From positions 22,081 through 86,080 of the forward strand of contig NZ_JAHKSI010000006.1 of assembly GCF_019720915.1 (NCBI RefSeq): DNA of 64,000 nt, in the 5' to 3' direction. The notes under the pieces are model-generated. The model did no database searches. It was given only the letters and a program-made list of their open reading frames with translations, and was not told the origin of the DNA. The position numbers and the translations under genes are program-made. The stretch comes from Alkalihalobacillus sp. TS-13 (lineage in GTDB: Bacteria > Bacillota > Bacilli > Bacillales > Fictibacillaceae). Below are positions 22,750-32,796 of the stretch, one piece after another; position 1 is the stretch's first letter, and each line of letters begins with the position of its first letter.

Positions 22750-24630
22750 ATGTCTAAAAAAACCTTCGTCTCCCTAATCTTATTGTTTGTCCTTCTCATC
22801 CCTGCCACTACAGGCTTTGCACTGGATGACCAGGATCGAAGCTCAAAGAAATATAATGAGAATCGATATGAGTTGATGACGTATTCCGATGATTCGTGGT
22901 ATGACTTCATGGGACAAACCGGTACTGAAATGGTCGATTTCTTAAAAAATGCCCTTTGGAGCTTGAATCGCTCTTTATCTTTTATGGTCCTGATGGTTGT
23001 TTATCAATTATTTTCATTAGATATCGTTGATTTGACAAAGTCATCTGTTAAGGCCATCACCTCCAGTACCGCTGGAACTCTAACCTATAATCTTGGCTTA
23101 TTTGCATTGTCTCTTGCTTCAATAGGGATTGTTGTACGGGCTTATATCCAACAAAATTGGCAGGCTTTTCTTAAGCTGCTATCTCTCATTCTATTAAGTC
23201 TATCGTTATTATTTTCTATACAATCTGAGAAATTTAATTACATTGACCTGGCTCATGGTGTTTCGACAACACTTGAAAATGTGATTATGGAGGCGAATCC
23301 TTCTTTGTCTCAAGATGGGGCATTTGAATTTACGAATTTTGATGACAATACAGCTCGGGATGTATCGATTGCAATCGAGAATAAAGTGTTTGATGCTCTA
23401 GTATATAAACCCTATCTTCTTCTTCAATACGGAAAAAGTGATGAAACTAAAATAAAGGCTGAAGCCTCAGACAGGATTGATGAGTACTTAAACGCAAACC
23501 CCGCTACTGAAGAGGGGGCTGAAAAAAGAAAAGAAATAGAAGAAAACGAATTTAAACAATACAATAATCAAACAATCTTTGCAGGAAACGCCTATAAACA
23601 GATGGGCTATATCATGATTATGATGATCTCAACGATCATACAAGGGATTGTTTACTTCTTTATCGCTTTAATCCGGATTATGCTTCAGTTTGCGTTTATT
23701 GTGATGATGCTGTTGTTTCCAATCATCTTGTTTATGAGTCTATTTCCTAGTTTTGAAGCTTTAACCGCAAGATACACCAGAGGGACCTTTATTTTAATCG
23801 TCTTTAAAGGGATAACGATGTTTTTTGTTCTCGTATCTACTAGTTTCATTACCTTAGGCTATAGCATGACCAACATGAATGATGACATTTATTATCGGAT
23901 GTTTATCCAGATCATTTTCAGTGTGGCCATTCTATTCCTTTATATGAAACGTCAGTTTGTCTTCAATATGCTTGAAGGAGCATCCCCTAACTTAGGTGAT
24001 ACGGGAGCTGGAGAAGGCATGATGCGGAGATCCGTTCAAGGAGGTCGAGGTATGCTCCTTCGGCGTAGAATGAACAGAGTCTATAAACGCATGAATAAGG
24101 GCAGACCAAACAACTCAAATAACACTAAAGATAAATCGGGTAATTTTAATGGAACGGGTACTTACAGTGGACGGTCGGGATCTATTCCAGCTTCTTATAA
24201 ATATGGAGAGGGTGCAAAATCTAATCTAACTGATAAGGGTAATGGTCACAAGCAAAAGGATGCAACTAATGGTACAGATTCAACGCAAAAAGATAGACAA
24301 GTGTCGGAAAGGTCTGCAGGACAAAAAGAAGCAGCTGCAAGCAAGGCGTCCAATGATAATTCTGGACGAAATCCTTATAAACGGAAAAGCCGTCCAAATT
24401 CTCTAAATAAACCTCAGGACAGGGAACATGCTGAAGGGAAGTCTCAAAAAAATACCAAATCTTCAGGTCGAAACCCTTATCAAAAAACGACTGATGGGTC
24501 AAGCAATCAATATCGATCGAAACGACGCCCAAACAATGTGGCTAATCAATCTTCGAACAACCGGTCAAGCCGTAAACCGAAACGCAGACCCAACACTTTA
24601 GATAAACCTTTGAAAAACGAATCGTCCTAA
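22750..24630 (+). CDS. VirB6-like polytopic conjugation protein
   Basis: Forms the inner-membrane channel of the T4SS. The 626 residues start with a cleavable-type signal peptide (about 1-26), then a soluble segment, a group of membrane helices (about 70-160), a cytoplasmic/outer segment, a second helix group (about 285-400), and a 220-residue hydrophilic tail. The tail repeats a motif of the form S-G-R-N-P-Y-x-(K/R) and a basic R-P-N-(S/N/T)-(L/V) motif at least three times (about residues 535-620) and is very rich in Ser, Asn, Lys and Arg. Architecture agrees with TrbL/ConG/TcpH-type proteins. ATG follows GGGTGAG. Confidence 0.82.
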   Translation: MSKKTFVSLILLFVLLIPATTGFALDDQDRSSKKYNENRYELMTYSDDSWYDFMGQTGTEMVDFLKNALWSLNRSLSFMVLMVVYQLFSLDIVDLTKSSVKAITSSTAGTLTYNLGLFALSLASIGIVVRAYIQQNWQAFLKLLSLILLSLSLLFSIQSEKFNYIDLAHGVSTTLENVIMEANPSLSQDGAFEFTNFDDNTARDVSIAIENKVFDALVYKPYLLLQYGKSDETKIKAEASDRIDEYLNANPATEEGAEKRKEIEENEFKQYNNQTIFAGNAYKQMGYIMIMMISTIIQGIVYFFIALIRIMLQFAFIVMMLLFPIILFMSLFPSFEALTARYTRGTFILIVFKGITMFFVLVSTSFITLGYSMTNMNDDIYYRMFIQIIFSVAILFLYMKRQFVFNMLEGASPNLGDTGAGEGMMRRSVQGGRGMLLRRRMNRVYKRMNKGRPNNSNNTKDKSGNFNGTGTYSGRSGSIPASYKYGEGAKSNLTDKGNGHKQKDATNGTDSTQKDRQVSERSAGQKEAAASKASNDNSGRNPYKRKSRPNSLNKPQDREHAEGKSQKNTKSSGRNPYQKTTDGSSNQYRSKRRPNNVANQSSNNRSSRKPKRRPNTLDKPLKNESS

Positions 24631-24690
24631 CGATCGAGTTAAGGCGTAAATCTTCGACATGCCTTTGACTGGATACAGAAGGAGGAAATC

Positions 24691-25776
24691 ATGCTTAAAC
24701 AATATGCAGAAGCAAAGGCGAAAAAAGCACTCCTCATTCTTATGCTTAAATATATCCTCCCTATCCTTCTATTATTTGCTTTGATCTACGGGATTATCTT
24801 TTTGTTGGTATTGATGCTGGGGAATTTATCGAGTCAAGAATCAGAAAATTTAACCAATGGACAAGTTGGAAATGTTTCACAGGAGGTTATGCAGTATAAA
24901 GATGAGGTAACGAAATATGCCAAGCAGGAGGGGGTTGAAGATTATGTTGGGATCATTCTGGCCTTGATGATGCAGGAATCGGGTGGTCGAGGTCTAGACC
25001 CTATGCAGGCATCTGAATCCCATTGTGAATCCATGGGTTGTATAGTTAATCCGGAAGTGTCTATCCAGCAAGGGGTTAAATATTTTGCTCAGACGTTAAA
25101 TAGATCGAATCAAGATGTAAAGCTGGCTCTTCAATCGTATAATTTCGGTACAGGATTCATTGACTATGTCATGCAACATGGTGGCAAATATACACAGGAA
25201 TTGGCAATTGATTTTTCATCTATGAAATATGAACAATTAAAACACCAAGGGATCTACAGTTGTGTCCGTCCCGAAGCGTTACAATATAATGCTTGTTATG
25301 GTGATATCTATTATGTAGATGCTGTTTTGCAATACTATAACTTTGAAACGCCGATCGGCGATGGCGAATGGGCCGTACCGGTTGCTGGTGCGGTGAATAT
25401 CACAAGTCCTTACGGATGGAGAACCTGGGGAGATGGATCAAGAGAAAACCATAAAGGGGTGGATTTCAGCTGTATTGAAGGCGTGACACCGATTCAAGCG
25501 GTTGAAAAAGGCCGTGTCATTTATTCCGGTTTCCAAGTGAATCGAGACGGAAGTGATGGGTATGGTAATCTCGTGATGATCCAGCACGGCAACCTCATAT
25601 CAGCTTACGGTCATCTGTCCAAGTTAGATGTAAGGGAAGGGGATACCGTTAAGAAAGGGCAACAAATTGGTGTATGTGGTAGTACAGGGGAGTCAACAGG
25701 TCCTCACCTCCATTTAGAAGCTAAAACAAGTGAATGGAGTGGTCATCAAAATCCAGCCGCTTTATTAGGTCTATGA
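24691..25776 (+). CDS. Two-domain wall hydrolase: lysozyme-like plus M23 peptidase
   Basis: Opens the peptidoglycan for the conjugation channel. The 361 residues contain a membrane anchor (about 13-45), a soluble lytic transglycosylase/CwlT-like domain with catalytic Glu in L-M-M-Q-E-S-G-G (about residue 96), and a C-terminal M23 (LytM) metallopeptidase domain. Its zinc ligands are H-x3-D in N-H-K-G-V-D (about 254-258) and H-x-H in G-P-H-L-H-L-E (about 338-343). In the well-known CwlT and Orf14 proteins the second domain is NlpC/P60, so this version uses a different peptidase. A degenerate copy of the M23 part is at 45430. ATG with AGGAGG upstream. Confidence 0.88.
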   Translation: MLKQYAEAKAKKALLILMLKYILPILLLFALIYGIIFLLVLMLGNLSSQESENLTNGQVGNVSQEVMQYKDEVTKYAKQEGVEDYVGIILALMMQESGGRGLDPMQASESHCESMGCIVNPEVSIQQGVKYFAQTLNRSNQDVKLALQSYNFGTGFIDYVMQHGGKYTQELAIDFSSMKYEQLKHQGIYSCVRPEALQYNACYGDIYYVDAVLQYYNFETPIGDGEWAVPVAGAVNITSPYGWRTWGDGSRENHKGVDFSCIEGVTPIQAVEKGRVIYSGFQVNRDGSDGYGNLVMIQHGNLISAYGHLSKLDVREGDTVKKGQQIGVCGSTGESTGPHLHLEAKTSEWSGHQNPAALLGL

Positions 25777-25783
25777 ACGGAGG

Positions 25784-26353
25784 GTGAATATGAACCAAAA
25801 TTTCCTCATGAAGACCCTCATCCTTGTGCTAGGGGTTCTTATTGTCATCAGTGTCTTTTTCGGTTTTAATACCATCGAAGAGCAATCGGTGACCATTGAA
25901 CAGTTAAAGGAAAAGGTCAAGGAGCAGGAAAATCAAATCAGCTATCTGCAAACGTCAAAACGGAAACAAACAGAAGAATCACAAAAAACGGATGAAAGCA
26001 AAATGAAAGAATCCGTCAATGTTTTTATTGAATCCATCTTTCATGTAGAAGAGGAGAATTACGACGAACGAAGATCCAACGCGAAGGCAGTGGTTACCCA
26101 GGATCTATTTAAAAAACAGTTCCCGAAAGACACCCCTCCCGAGAAGTTACTTTATGAACATGATGTATCGGATATAAATATTTATCTTTCTCAAGAAGAT
26201 CAAAGTGCCTTTGTTATCTTCGACCAGGAAATTACGAATTTAGCCAACAATCGAACGGATAAAAAACGAATGACGATCCAAGTATTTTTGCAGAAGGAAG
26301 GCGAAGAATGGATCGTCAATGATTTCCGACAAATCCATGCCGAACCGTTGTAA
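25784..26353 (+). CDS. VirB8-like / bitopic conjugation protein (last gene of the operon)
   Basis: A 189-residue bitopic protein with one membrane helix (about 9-27), a coiled coil (about 32-60, with E-Q-L-K-E-K-V-K) and an extracellular domain that alternates beta strands and helices as in NTF2-like/VirB8-like folds (ending E-E-W-I-V-N-D-F-R). It closes the operon, 7 nt after the hydrolase gene. A broken paralogue lies at 45722-46021, again next to an M23 fragment, so the pair travels together. Assigned by architecture and position. Confidence 0.65.
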   Translation: MNMNQNFLMKTLILVLGVLIVISVFFGFNTIEEQSVTIEQLKEKVKEQENQISYLQTSKRKQTEESQKTDESKMKESVNVFIESIFHVEEENYDERRSNAKAVVTQDLFKKQFPKDTPPEKLLYEHDVSDINIYLSQEDQSAFVIFDQEITNLANNRTDKKRMTIQVFLQKEGEEWIVNDFRQIHAEPL

Positions 26354-27677
26354 TTACTCTCCAATAACAACATAACATTCATGATATGTTGTTCTTAATT
26401 GGAAATGAAGTTTTCTTATCTTGATGAGGTATAACAGGCGCTTTCCTCCATTTCGTCCGGGATTGCGATCCATTTATGGGTACAAAAAGGTAGTAAAGCA
26501 ATAATGTGAGGGTTTGGAGCTAATAACTTGCTTATACTTTTTATAAAGAGGGTTAACCGATTAGGAGGTTAACCCTACAACTTATTATCATTAATGATTC
26601 AATATTTGCGTAGGGAAGGTAAAAAATTCGTAGATGCAGGTCGACTGGAGGAAAGCGGACAGTAATCTTAAATGGTGAAAATGAAAAAGGTAATCAGGGA
26701 TTTTCCGAATTCGCTGCTTACTATGACTTTCCCCCTAGGCTTGTAACCCTCGCATCGGTGTTACCAGCACCGATGCTTTGTTATGGTATGTCTTCTACCT
26801 CTATTAGATTCGTCATGGGTATAAAATACAAGTCAAGATGATTTGGATTTCACCATAGATAAACTAACATATTCGGCCTACTTTCATGGGATGAATTGTA
26901 TCCTATAAAATAGTGTTGGTTGAACAATTCTATCATAGAATGAAGACCATACAGCTAACTTTACATAGGTACTAATTTCGGGTTAAGGCATAACCGGAAA
27001 ATGCTTCATAACCTTTTATTGGATCAGTACCCCATGAAACGATCTGGTCAGCGAGAAATTGATCATCTTTGGCTTGAAAAAGCTTTTGAACGACCAGCAT
27101 TAGATTTAAGTTAGGTGCTGATAATCAAACACAAATCATTTCAGCTGCTATGGAGAAAGGAATACTATACACATCAAATATGTAGGTAAAGTGTTCATCT
27201 CGTACTATTTATCAATATCTAAGGATTACAACAAGAATTTTATATTCTTGTTTTTTTGATCTTTTTATCAGTATCGATCTAAAAGAAAGGCATACCATAA
27301 GGTGAAGAAAAGGTCGGTAAAACCAAAGTATCAGTTATTTATCCCTGTTTCATTCCTATATCTATAAGATATTTGGTACATTCTTTTATAAGTGTCATCG
27401 AGCGAATCCCTTAAAAGACGATTATATAAGATTTTTTGTTTTTGGTTTATTAAACCGTTGTCGTTACTTTTATGGTGGATTTATCTCATATAATGACATG
27501 AATCCCTACTTTAGAAAAAAGTTATTTCGACAAAAAATACGACAATTGTGTGGTATTCAATACGGTAGTTTAAAAGTATAGTAGGGGTAAATTCTTGATA
27601 TACGCCCGTCTGTTTTTTTGTAAGGATTTTACTAACCTATTGTTTTAGAACGCACAACCAATCAAGGAGGAATGGAA
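26354..27677. other. Gene-poor stretch after the conjugation operon
   Basis: No frame over 60 codons and no recognisable gene remnant. Visible structures are a GGGTTAACC/GGTTAACCC hairpin near 26550-26575 and a GCATCGGTG/CACCGATGC hairpin near 26752-26777. Near 27470-27530 a segment weakly resembles the shared upstream element at 34340. Confidence 0.4.
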
Positions 27678-28102
27678 ATGAAAAAAATTTGACTGGCCTA
27701 TTTAGCTTGCTGTTGTTAATCTCAATGTTTATGACAACTGGAGGGAATGAGGTAAAAGCTGCAGGTCATTGCTCTTACAATGGGGAAGATATCCTGTTAA
27801 CCCCTTATTGTACAACCGATCAAAGAACTGAAGTGACAAAAAGTATTGGAAATGTTGAGATGAGGTCCGGAATTGCTGACAATGGGCAAAGGTACGCATG
27901 GGCTGCATGGGTGGGACCATTTGGAGCCGGTGACTCGTTCTATTTAAATGTAGTCGATAGAGGAGGAGTATACGAAAAATTCTACAAATATCCAGACAAA
28001 CTACATACAATTGGATATCGTCTTTCTCCGGATCCTGAACGAAAGTTTCGAGTCGTACAAAGTTATGCTGGCCAAGATATGCTTTATGGTGCGTGGTGGT
28101 AA
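27678..28102 (+). pseudogene. Small secreted protein (Trp-Trp family), frameshifted after the start codon
   Basis: A strong AGGAGG and ATG at 27678 start a frame that stops after four codons (ATGAAAAAAATTTGA). One extra A in the seven-A run would restore M-K-K-N-L followed by a normal signal peptide (hydrophobic run, A-A-G cleavage area) and a mature domain of about 110 residues ending in G-A-W-W. The open part is 27689-28102. The mature domain has two early cysteines, a Y-x-W-A-x2-V-G-x-F motif and an S-P-D-x4-F-R-V motif shared with 34698-35036. Either a recent inactivation or a slippage-type switch. Function unknown. Confidence 0.6.
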
Positions 28103-28105
28103 TTT

Positions 28106-28816
28106 TCCGTTAATTTTCAACTTATTAGAGGTACCGTATCAATCCCAATTCCAAAATATAAATCTTCTGAAATAGTGGAACCTGGTAAGTATTCACTGGC
28201 TATATACTAATTGAAGGTACTCCATTTTGGAATAAAATTTAACTAAATTAATGAAATGGTTCAATAAAACTAGCAGAACAACACGTAGCATTTTCTAAAG
28301 AAATTCATGGGGCTGTCCCTTTTGTAGACTTTTGGGACAGCCTTTTTAAACTGCAGTCATCAGTAACCTTTGTAGGACATAACACCAAATCACCCCTTGC
28401 CAAATCGGAAAGGGGTGATTTCATCTATCGTTAAGGGGGAGGCACTTACAATCGTAACAAATCTCGGAGATTGGTTTAAGAATATGTGACCCTTTTGATA
28501 ATGTTAATATTGTTGTAATTTTCTTTTCTTCATCTTTGATTTTGTAATCGCAATGTTTGGTGTAGCGTAGATCCCATGACCTTGATTTTCTGTTTTTATA
28601 TAACAAATAAGATTTGAGGATGGCCCTGTTTTTTATTGGTCTTGCTGGACCATCTGTTCTTTAAAATAAAGATAGCTCCCAGTGTTATCATCTTCCCGTT
28701 CCAATGTTTTCATTTCATCTTTGTCTACTTCTTCATAAGGGATTTTTCTATGAGTTTTCACAGGATTTCCTTTAGAATTGAGTAATAATGTAACGAAATG
28801 GTGACACCTTTATTAT
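28106..28816. other. Intergenic stretch with hairpins and a minus-strand gene remnant
   Basis: A CACCCCTT/AAAGGGGTG hairpin lies at about 28391-28418. On the minus strand about 28645-28812, an open acidic C-terminal fragment (E-E-V-D-K-D-E-M-K...) ends in a stop but has no start; it may be the tail of a lost gene. Nothing else recognised. Confidence 0.35.
28310..28346 (+). terminator. Terminator downstream of the secreted-protein gene
   Basis: GGCTGTCCC and GGGACAGCC arms followed by TTTTT. Confidence 0.6.
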
Positions 28817-29383
28817 TTATACATTTCTCATTATATTATTTAAAATATCATAAACCAATGGGAAACTAGTGAAACCATCATCTTCTAGAAAATGCCCCCC
28901 CTTTTCAACAGGATAAAATGATGTATCCAATTGTTTTGATAAATTTTGACTTAATTGAATAGGAACAATATAGTCATCCTTTGCAGCAATAACAGCACGT
29001 GAATTAGTTGCTGCAATTATTCTTTTATAATCCACTTTTGTAACTGTAAATGGATTTAGTGAGGGTAACGATGATAATGGTTCTGAAAAGCCAGAAACAA
29101 GAATAAAGCCTCCAAAACTTGGTAACGGATCTAATTGATCTAGGTAATTCAATAGTGTGATAGACCCTAGACTATGTGTTACAAAATACGTTTTGTTATT
29201 TACATTCTTTATTTCATTAGTTAATGTTTCCAACCATTCTTCTTTATTTGGGTCAGACGAATTTGGCATATGAAGAACCGAAACTTGATTACCATCTGCT
29301 ATTAATTTTTCTTTTAACCATGGGAACCAATGATTTGCTGGTGAAGCTCCATATCCATGGATAATATATACTTGCTTTCCCAT
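28817..29383 (-). CDS. YdeN/RBBP9-type alpha/beta hydrolase
   Basis: A 188-residue serine hydrolase of the RBBP9/YdeN family. Visible: the oxyanion-side H-G-Y-G near residue 10, the nucleophile Ser in T-H-S-L-G-S (about residue 71), the acid Asp in A-A-K-D-D-Y-I-V-P (about residues 135-141) and the catalytic His in E-K-G-G-H-F (about residue 164). Length is normal for the family. ATG has AAAGGAG upstream. It stands alone, on the opposite strand from its neighbours. Substrate unknown; family members hydrolyse small esters. Confidence 0.88.
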   Translation of the reverse strand: MGKQVYIIHGYGASPANHWFPWLKEKLIADGNQVSVLHMPNSSDPNKEEWLETLTNEIKNVNNKTYFVTHSLGSITLLNYLDQLDPLPSFGGFILVSGFSEPLSSLPSLNPFTVTKVDYKRIIAATNSRAVIAAKDDYIVPIQLSQNLSKQLDTSFYPVEKGGHFLEDDGFTSFPLVYDILNNIMRNV

Positions 29384-30115
29384 TTCTACACTCCTTTCTT
29401 TTTATAATGCAAAAACAGTATATTACTGATCCAAACCTATATGAAAGTAGACTGCTTTGAGGTTCAACCAAAGGTTAAGAAGTTAGATAGGAGAATAAAA
29501 GATCTATGATTTAAAATAAAAAAATATATTGTGATAGAGAGGTGTAGGACAAATGGGGATTATAAAGGGTAAACGCAAAACCCTTTTTTGCACCTCTATC
29601 AACGGCTTCAAACGAAATGAAGGAAGGTTTTGGATAATCAATTACCGTATAATCTAAAGGAACAAATGGAGATTTTAAGAGGTTACTGGATTAGCAATTT
29701 ATGGAAGTATTCCATGGAACTAAAATCAAAATGGTACATGGAACTCCTAAACATGAGTAAAAATGTTATTGAAAGTGGGTGAAGCCAAAATGGATTTTTG
29801 TTTGAAAGTACCAAGTGTTGGCCAGTTACTTGGCTATAAGCCTGAATAACCGAGATTATCGTATGAAGAGCAAGCCTGGAAGTAGCTGCATAAAGAAAAT
29901 CTCCGGGCTTGTTTATCAGTATTTGCGTGAGTATTACGTATTTAGTCAGAATATGTTGACAGTAGGTATCCTTATTCATGAACCGGGCACTTTTCTTGAA
30001 AAGAGGCGTTTCTTCATGAATCGGGCGCGCTTCTGGAATAAGGACAGCGCTCATTTTACATTTAAATAGCAAGAATGTACGGTATAAGAAGCGAGGGAAA
30101 AGAGGAGGAATCTAA
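29384..30115. other. Intergenic stretch without a supported gene
   Basis: Short frames only. Two copies of a dispersed C-G-G-G-C-(G/A)-C motif preceded by TTCATGAA lie at about 29976-30030. Confidence 0.4.
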
Positions 30116-30478
30116 ATGGATTATCATCCGATTAATCTAAGGGAAAAGTTGTCTAAATTTAGTGAGCAATGGTCGCCCAAAGTCATTGGTGAAATGAATG
30201 ACTATCAGTTTAAACTGGTAAAGGTTCAGGGGGATTTTGTATGGCACGATCATAAAGAGACTGATGAGGTATTCATAGTACTTGACGGCGAGATGGCTAT
30301 CGCATTCCGTGATGGAGAGGTCAAACTCTCCAAAGGAGAGATGTATGTGATACCAAAAGGTGTGGAGCATAAGCCCTATGCCGAAAAGGAATGCCATATA
30401 ATGCTGGTGGAGCCAAAAGGTGTAGTCAACACTGGTGAAACCAAAGGCGAATTGACTGCTGAAGATGTATGGATTTAA
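30116..30478 (+). CDS. Single-domain cupin protein
   Basis: A 120-residue monocupin. The metal ligands of cupin motif 1 are visible as W-H-D-H-x6-E (H44/H46 and E51 approximately) and of motif 2 as P-K-G-V-E-H-K-P (His about 87), with the conserved G-E-M between. ATG has GAGGAGG upstream. Such stand-alone cupins bind Fe or Mn and act as isomerases, dioxygenases or sugar-binding proteins; no specific activity can be given. Single-gene unit. Confidence 0.85.
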   Translation: MDYHPINLREKLSKFSEQWSPKVIGEMNDYQFKLVKVQGDFVWHDHKETDEVFIVLDGEMAIAFRDGEVKLSKGEMYVIPKGVEHKPYAEKECHIMLVEPKGVVNTGETKGELTAEDVWI

Positions 30479-30648
30479 ACAAATAAGTTAGTATGTATTG
30501 AACAATATCACCTATTACCGATCATTTTCACTTAATAGGATATGGGACCCACTAAATTGTTCTTCAAGAAACGGGCGCTATAATGGAAGAAGGATCATAG
30601 AGATATCAACCTTTTTTATAAAAGAATAATTCATTTGAAAATATTAAG

Positions 30649-30686
30649 AGAGTGTTTAGATCAAACTTTTTTCAAAACACTCTCTT
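30649..30686. terminator. Bidirectional terminator between cupin and MFS genes
   Basis: AGAGAGTGTTT and AAACACTCTCT perfect arms. Confidence 0.7.
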
Positions 30687-30736
30687 TCTTTTTGTTCGTC
30701 TATCAAGGTTATTAGCATCATTTTAATCAAGCTTTA

Positions 30737-32005
30737 TTACAAAGCTACACCATCATAATTATTTGGTGACTTATGTTCTGTCAGACGAGACGTTAGCACC
30801 CAAAATAACAGAGCAAAAGCGCTGACAGATGCACCTAATAGAGATACTCCATTCCATCCAAAAGTTGCGTAAATATTGGTTGAAGCAATTGAACCTGTTG
30901 CACTGCCAATAGAATAAAAAATCATGTAAGCAGCAGTAAGTCGACTTCTCGATTCAGGACGCACGGTAAAAATCATACTTTGATTGGTGACATGTACGGC
31001 TTGCACAGCGAGGTCAAGAAGAATAACACCAATGATCAATACGAACAGGGAGTGATCGATAAAGCTGATTAGGAACCATGATGCTAACAATAAAGCTAGG
31101 GAGATACCTGTTGTTCGCTGGCCTAATCCTCGATCAGCGAGACGTCCAGCTCGAGCAGCAGCTAATGCCCCAGCTACTCCCGCAAGACCAAATGCGCCAA
31201 TCGTTGAATGTGACAGAGAATGTGGTGCTGAGCTAAGAGGCAAGACTAGTGAAGTCCACAAAATACTAAAGGAAATAAAAATTAACATGCCCAATATTCC
31301 ACGAATTAGTAGAATTCTTTCTTGTATGAACAATAAAAGAACAGAACGCAATAGCTTCGGATAGGACATCGATGTTTTTTTGCGTATTGAATTTGGTAAA
31401 TCTCTGTATAATAAACTAACGATGAAGAGCATAAGTGCTGCAGACGTAAGATAGACTAAACGCCATCCGCCTATATCTGTCAAAATCCCAGCGAATACTC
31501 GTGCGAGAAGAATTCCTATCACAACCCCACTAGTTACAAAGCCTACAATTCCTCCACGCTCTTGTGGCTCAGACAAAGTTGATGCATATGCGACAAGTGT
31601 TTGTGTTACAGAGGCAACCATTCCTACTACAGCCATACCGATGAAAAGTATTGCACTTGAAGGAGCCAAACTAATAACTATAAGAGCAGCAACAGCTATT
31701 AGCATTTGACCAATAATTAATCGTCGTTGATTCCATAGATCACCAAGCGGAACTAGCAGGAATAACCCCAGTGCATAACAGATCTGGGTGATGGTGATAA
31801 CAATTCCGATGGTTGAGTGATGAATCTTGAACTCATTCGATAAAGCATCGAGTAGTGGATGAGCGAAATATATATTTGCAACAGCCATCCCACAAGCTGT
31901 AGCGAATAATAGTGCCATATAACGTGACATCGTTGTACTAGATCGTGATTGTGACGAATCCTCTCGTTGTTTAGCAATAATCGTTTTTGTATCTTTAGTG
32001 TGCAT
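30737..32005 (-). CDS. MFS drug/sugar efflux transporter
   Basis: A 422-residue permease with about 12 membrane helices after a 25-residue polar N-terminus. The loop after helix 2 carries G-D-L-W-N-Q-R-R, matching the MFS G-D-x3-R-R signature, and the sequence resembles the AraJ/YdhP-type efflux branch. ATG has AAAGGAG upstream. It is divergent from a TetR regulator at 32215, with a palindromic operator in the gap, the classic arrangement of a substrate-induced efflux pump. The exported compound is unknown. Confidence 0.9.
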   Translation of the reverse strand: MHTKDTKTIIAKQREDSSQSRSSTTMSRYMALLFATACGMAVANIYFAHPLLDALSNEFKIHHSTIGIVITITQICYALGLFLLVPLGDLWNQRRLIIGQMLIAVAALIVISLAPSSAILFIGMAVVGMVASVTQTLVAYASTLSEPQERGGIVGFVTSGVVIGILLARVFAGILTDIGGWRLVYLTSAALMLFIVSLLYRDLPNSIRKKTSMSYPKLLRSVLLLFIQERILLIRGILGMLIFISFSILWTSLVLPLSSAPHSLSHSTIGAFGLAGVAGALAAARAGRLADRGLGQRTTGISLALLLASWFLISFIDHSLFVLIIGVILLDLAVQAVHVTNQSMIFTVRPESRSRLTAAYMIFYSIGSATGSIASTNIYATFGWNGVSLLGASVSAFALLFWVLTSRLTEHKSPNNYDGVAL

Positions 32006-32038
32006 TATTTTTCTCCTTTCTGTACTGAAAAGTATAAT

Positions 32039-32052
32039 ATACCGTTCGGTAC
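32039..32052. promoter_or_regulatory. Probable TetR operator
   Basis: TACCGTTCGGTA is a palindrome (central TT/AA mismatch) lying about 35-45 bp before the MFS start in the divergent gap; a TATAAT-like sequence adjoins it. Confidence 0.55.
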
Positions 32053-32214
32053 ATTATGGTCATAAATATATAACCAAAAGACCCTAATGTCAAATTTTTA
32101 AATGATTTGACAAGACAGTTTGGGTGAAATAAGATATTATGTATACTAATCAGTACAAAATAAATGGTTATTAGTCTGAATCGGGAAATTTGAAAAAGGA
32201 AGGAGAGAATAATA

Positions 32215-32796
32215 ATGGTGCGACTACGTGAATTTGATGAGGATAAAGCATTAGATGCTGCTATGCAACTGTTTTGGGAGAAAGGGTACACAACTACTTC
32301 CTTAAGCGATTTAACCGATAAGATGGGGATACAACGTCCAAGCTTATATGCAGCTTTCGGAGACAAAAAAGGATTATTTGAAGCAGCATTGCGCAAATAC
32401 ACAAAGTTACATGCTTCTGAACTTCGAACAAAACTTCAAAATAAACCATCTGTAAAAGAAGCTATTCACACATTTTTTGAAGATTTGGTAGAAAAAGAAT
32501 ATAAAGAAAATCAAAGCAAGGGATGTTTTTGTATTAATACGATGGTAGAACTTGCTCCCCACGATGAAAAATTTGAAATCCTTACAAGGGAGCATCAGAT
32601 GTATCTTTCAGTCATATTTCAAGAAGCGATCGAAGCAGGCATTAATTCAGGAGAGCTCAAAAGCAGTCTAAACGCTAAAAAGTTAGCACAGACTCTAGTT
32701 GTTTCATTAATCGGACTTACAGTGCTGATAAAATCTTGTCCAGAGCGCTCATTTGTAGATAATTCTGTAGCTACGATATTGACATTAATAAAATAA
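32215..32796 (+). CDS. TetR/AcrR-family regulator
   Basis: A 193-residue repressor. Residues 10-57 are the TetR helix-turn-helix (A-L-D-A-A-M-x-L-F-W-E-K-G-Y-x-x-T-S-L, then I-Q-R-P-S-L-Y-A-A-F-G-D-K), close to the YcdC/ComR-like branch. The C-terminal ligand domain contains G-C-F-x-I-N-T near residue 103, seen in several TetR regulators of this branch. ATG has AAGGAGAG upstream. It faces the MFS gene and very likely represses it from the palindrome at 32039-32052. Confidence 0.9.
   Translation: MVRLREFDEDKALDAAMQLFWEKGYTTTSLSDLTDKMGIQRPSLYAAFGDKKGLFEAALRKYTKLHASELRTKLQNKPSVKEAIHTFFEDLVEKEYKENQSKGCFCINTMVELAPHDEKFEILTREHQMYLSVIFQEAIEAGINSGELKSSLNAKKLAQTLVVSLIGLTVLIKSCPERSFVDNSVATILTLIK

Noticed and set aside
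29683-30072. Overlapping frames on both strands near 29.7-30.1 kb
   Set aside because: No ribosome sites; they cross a dispersed repeat.
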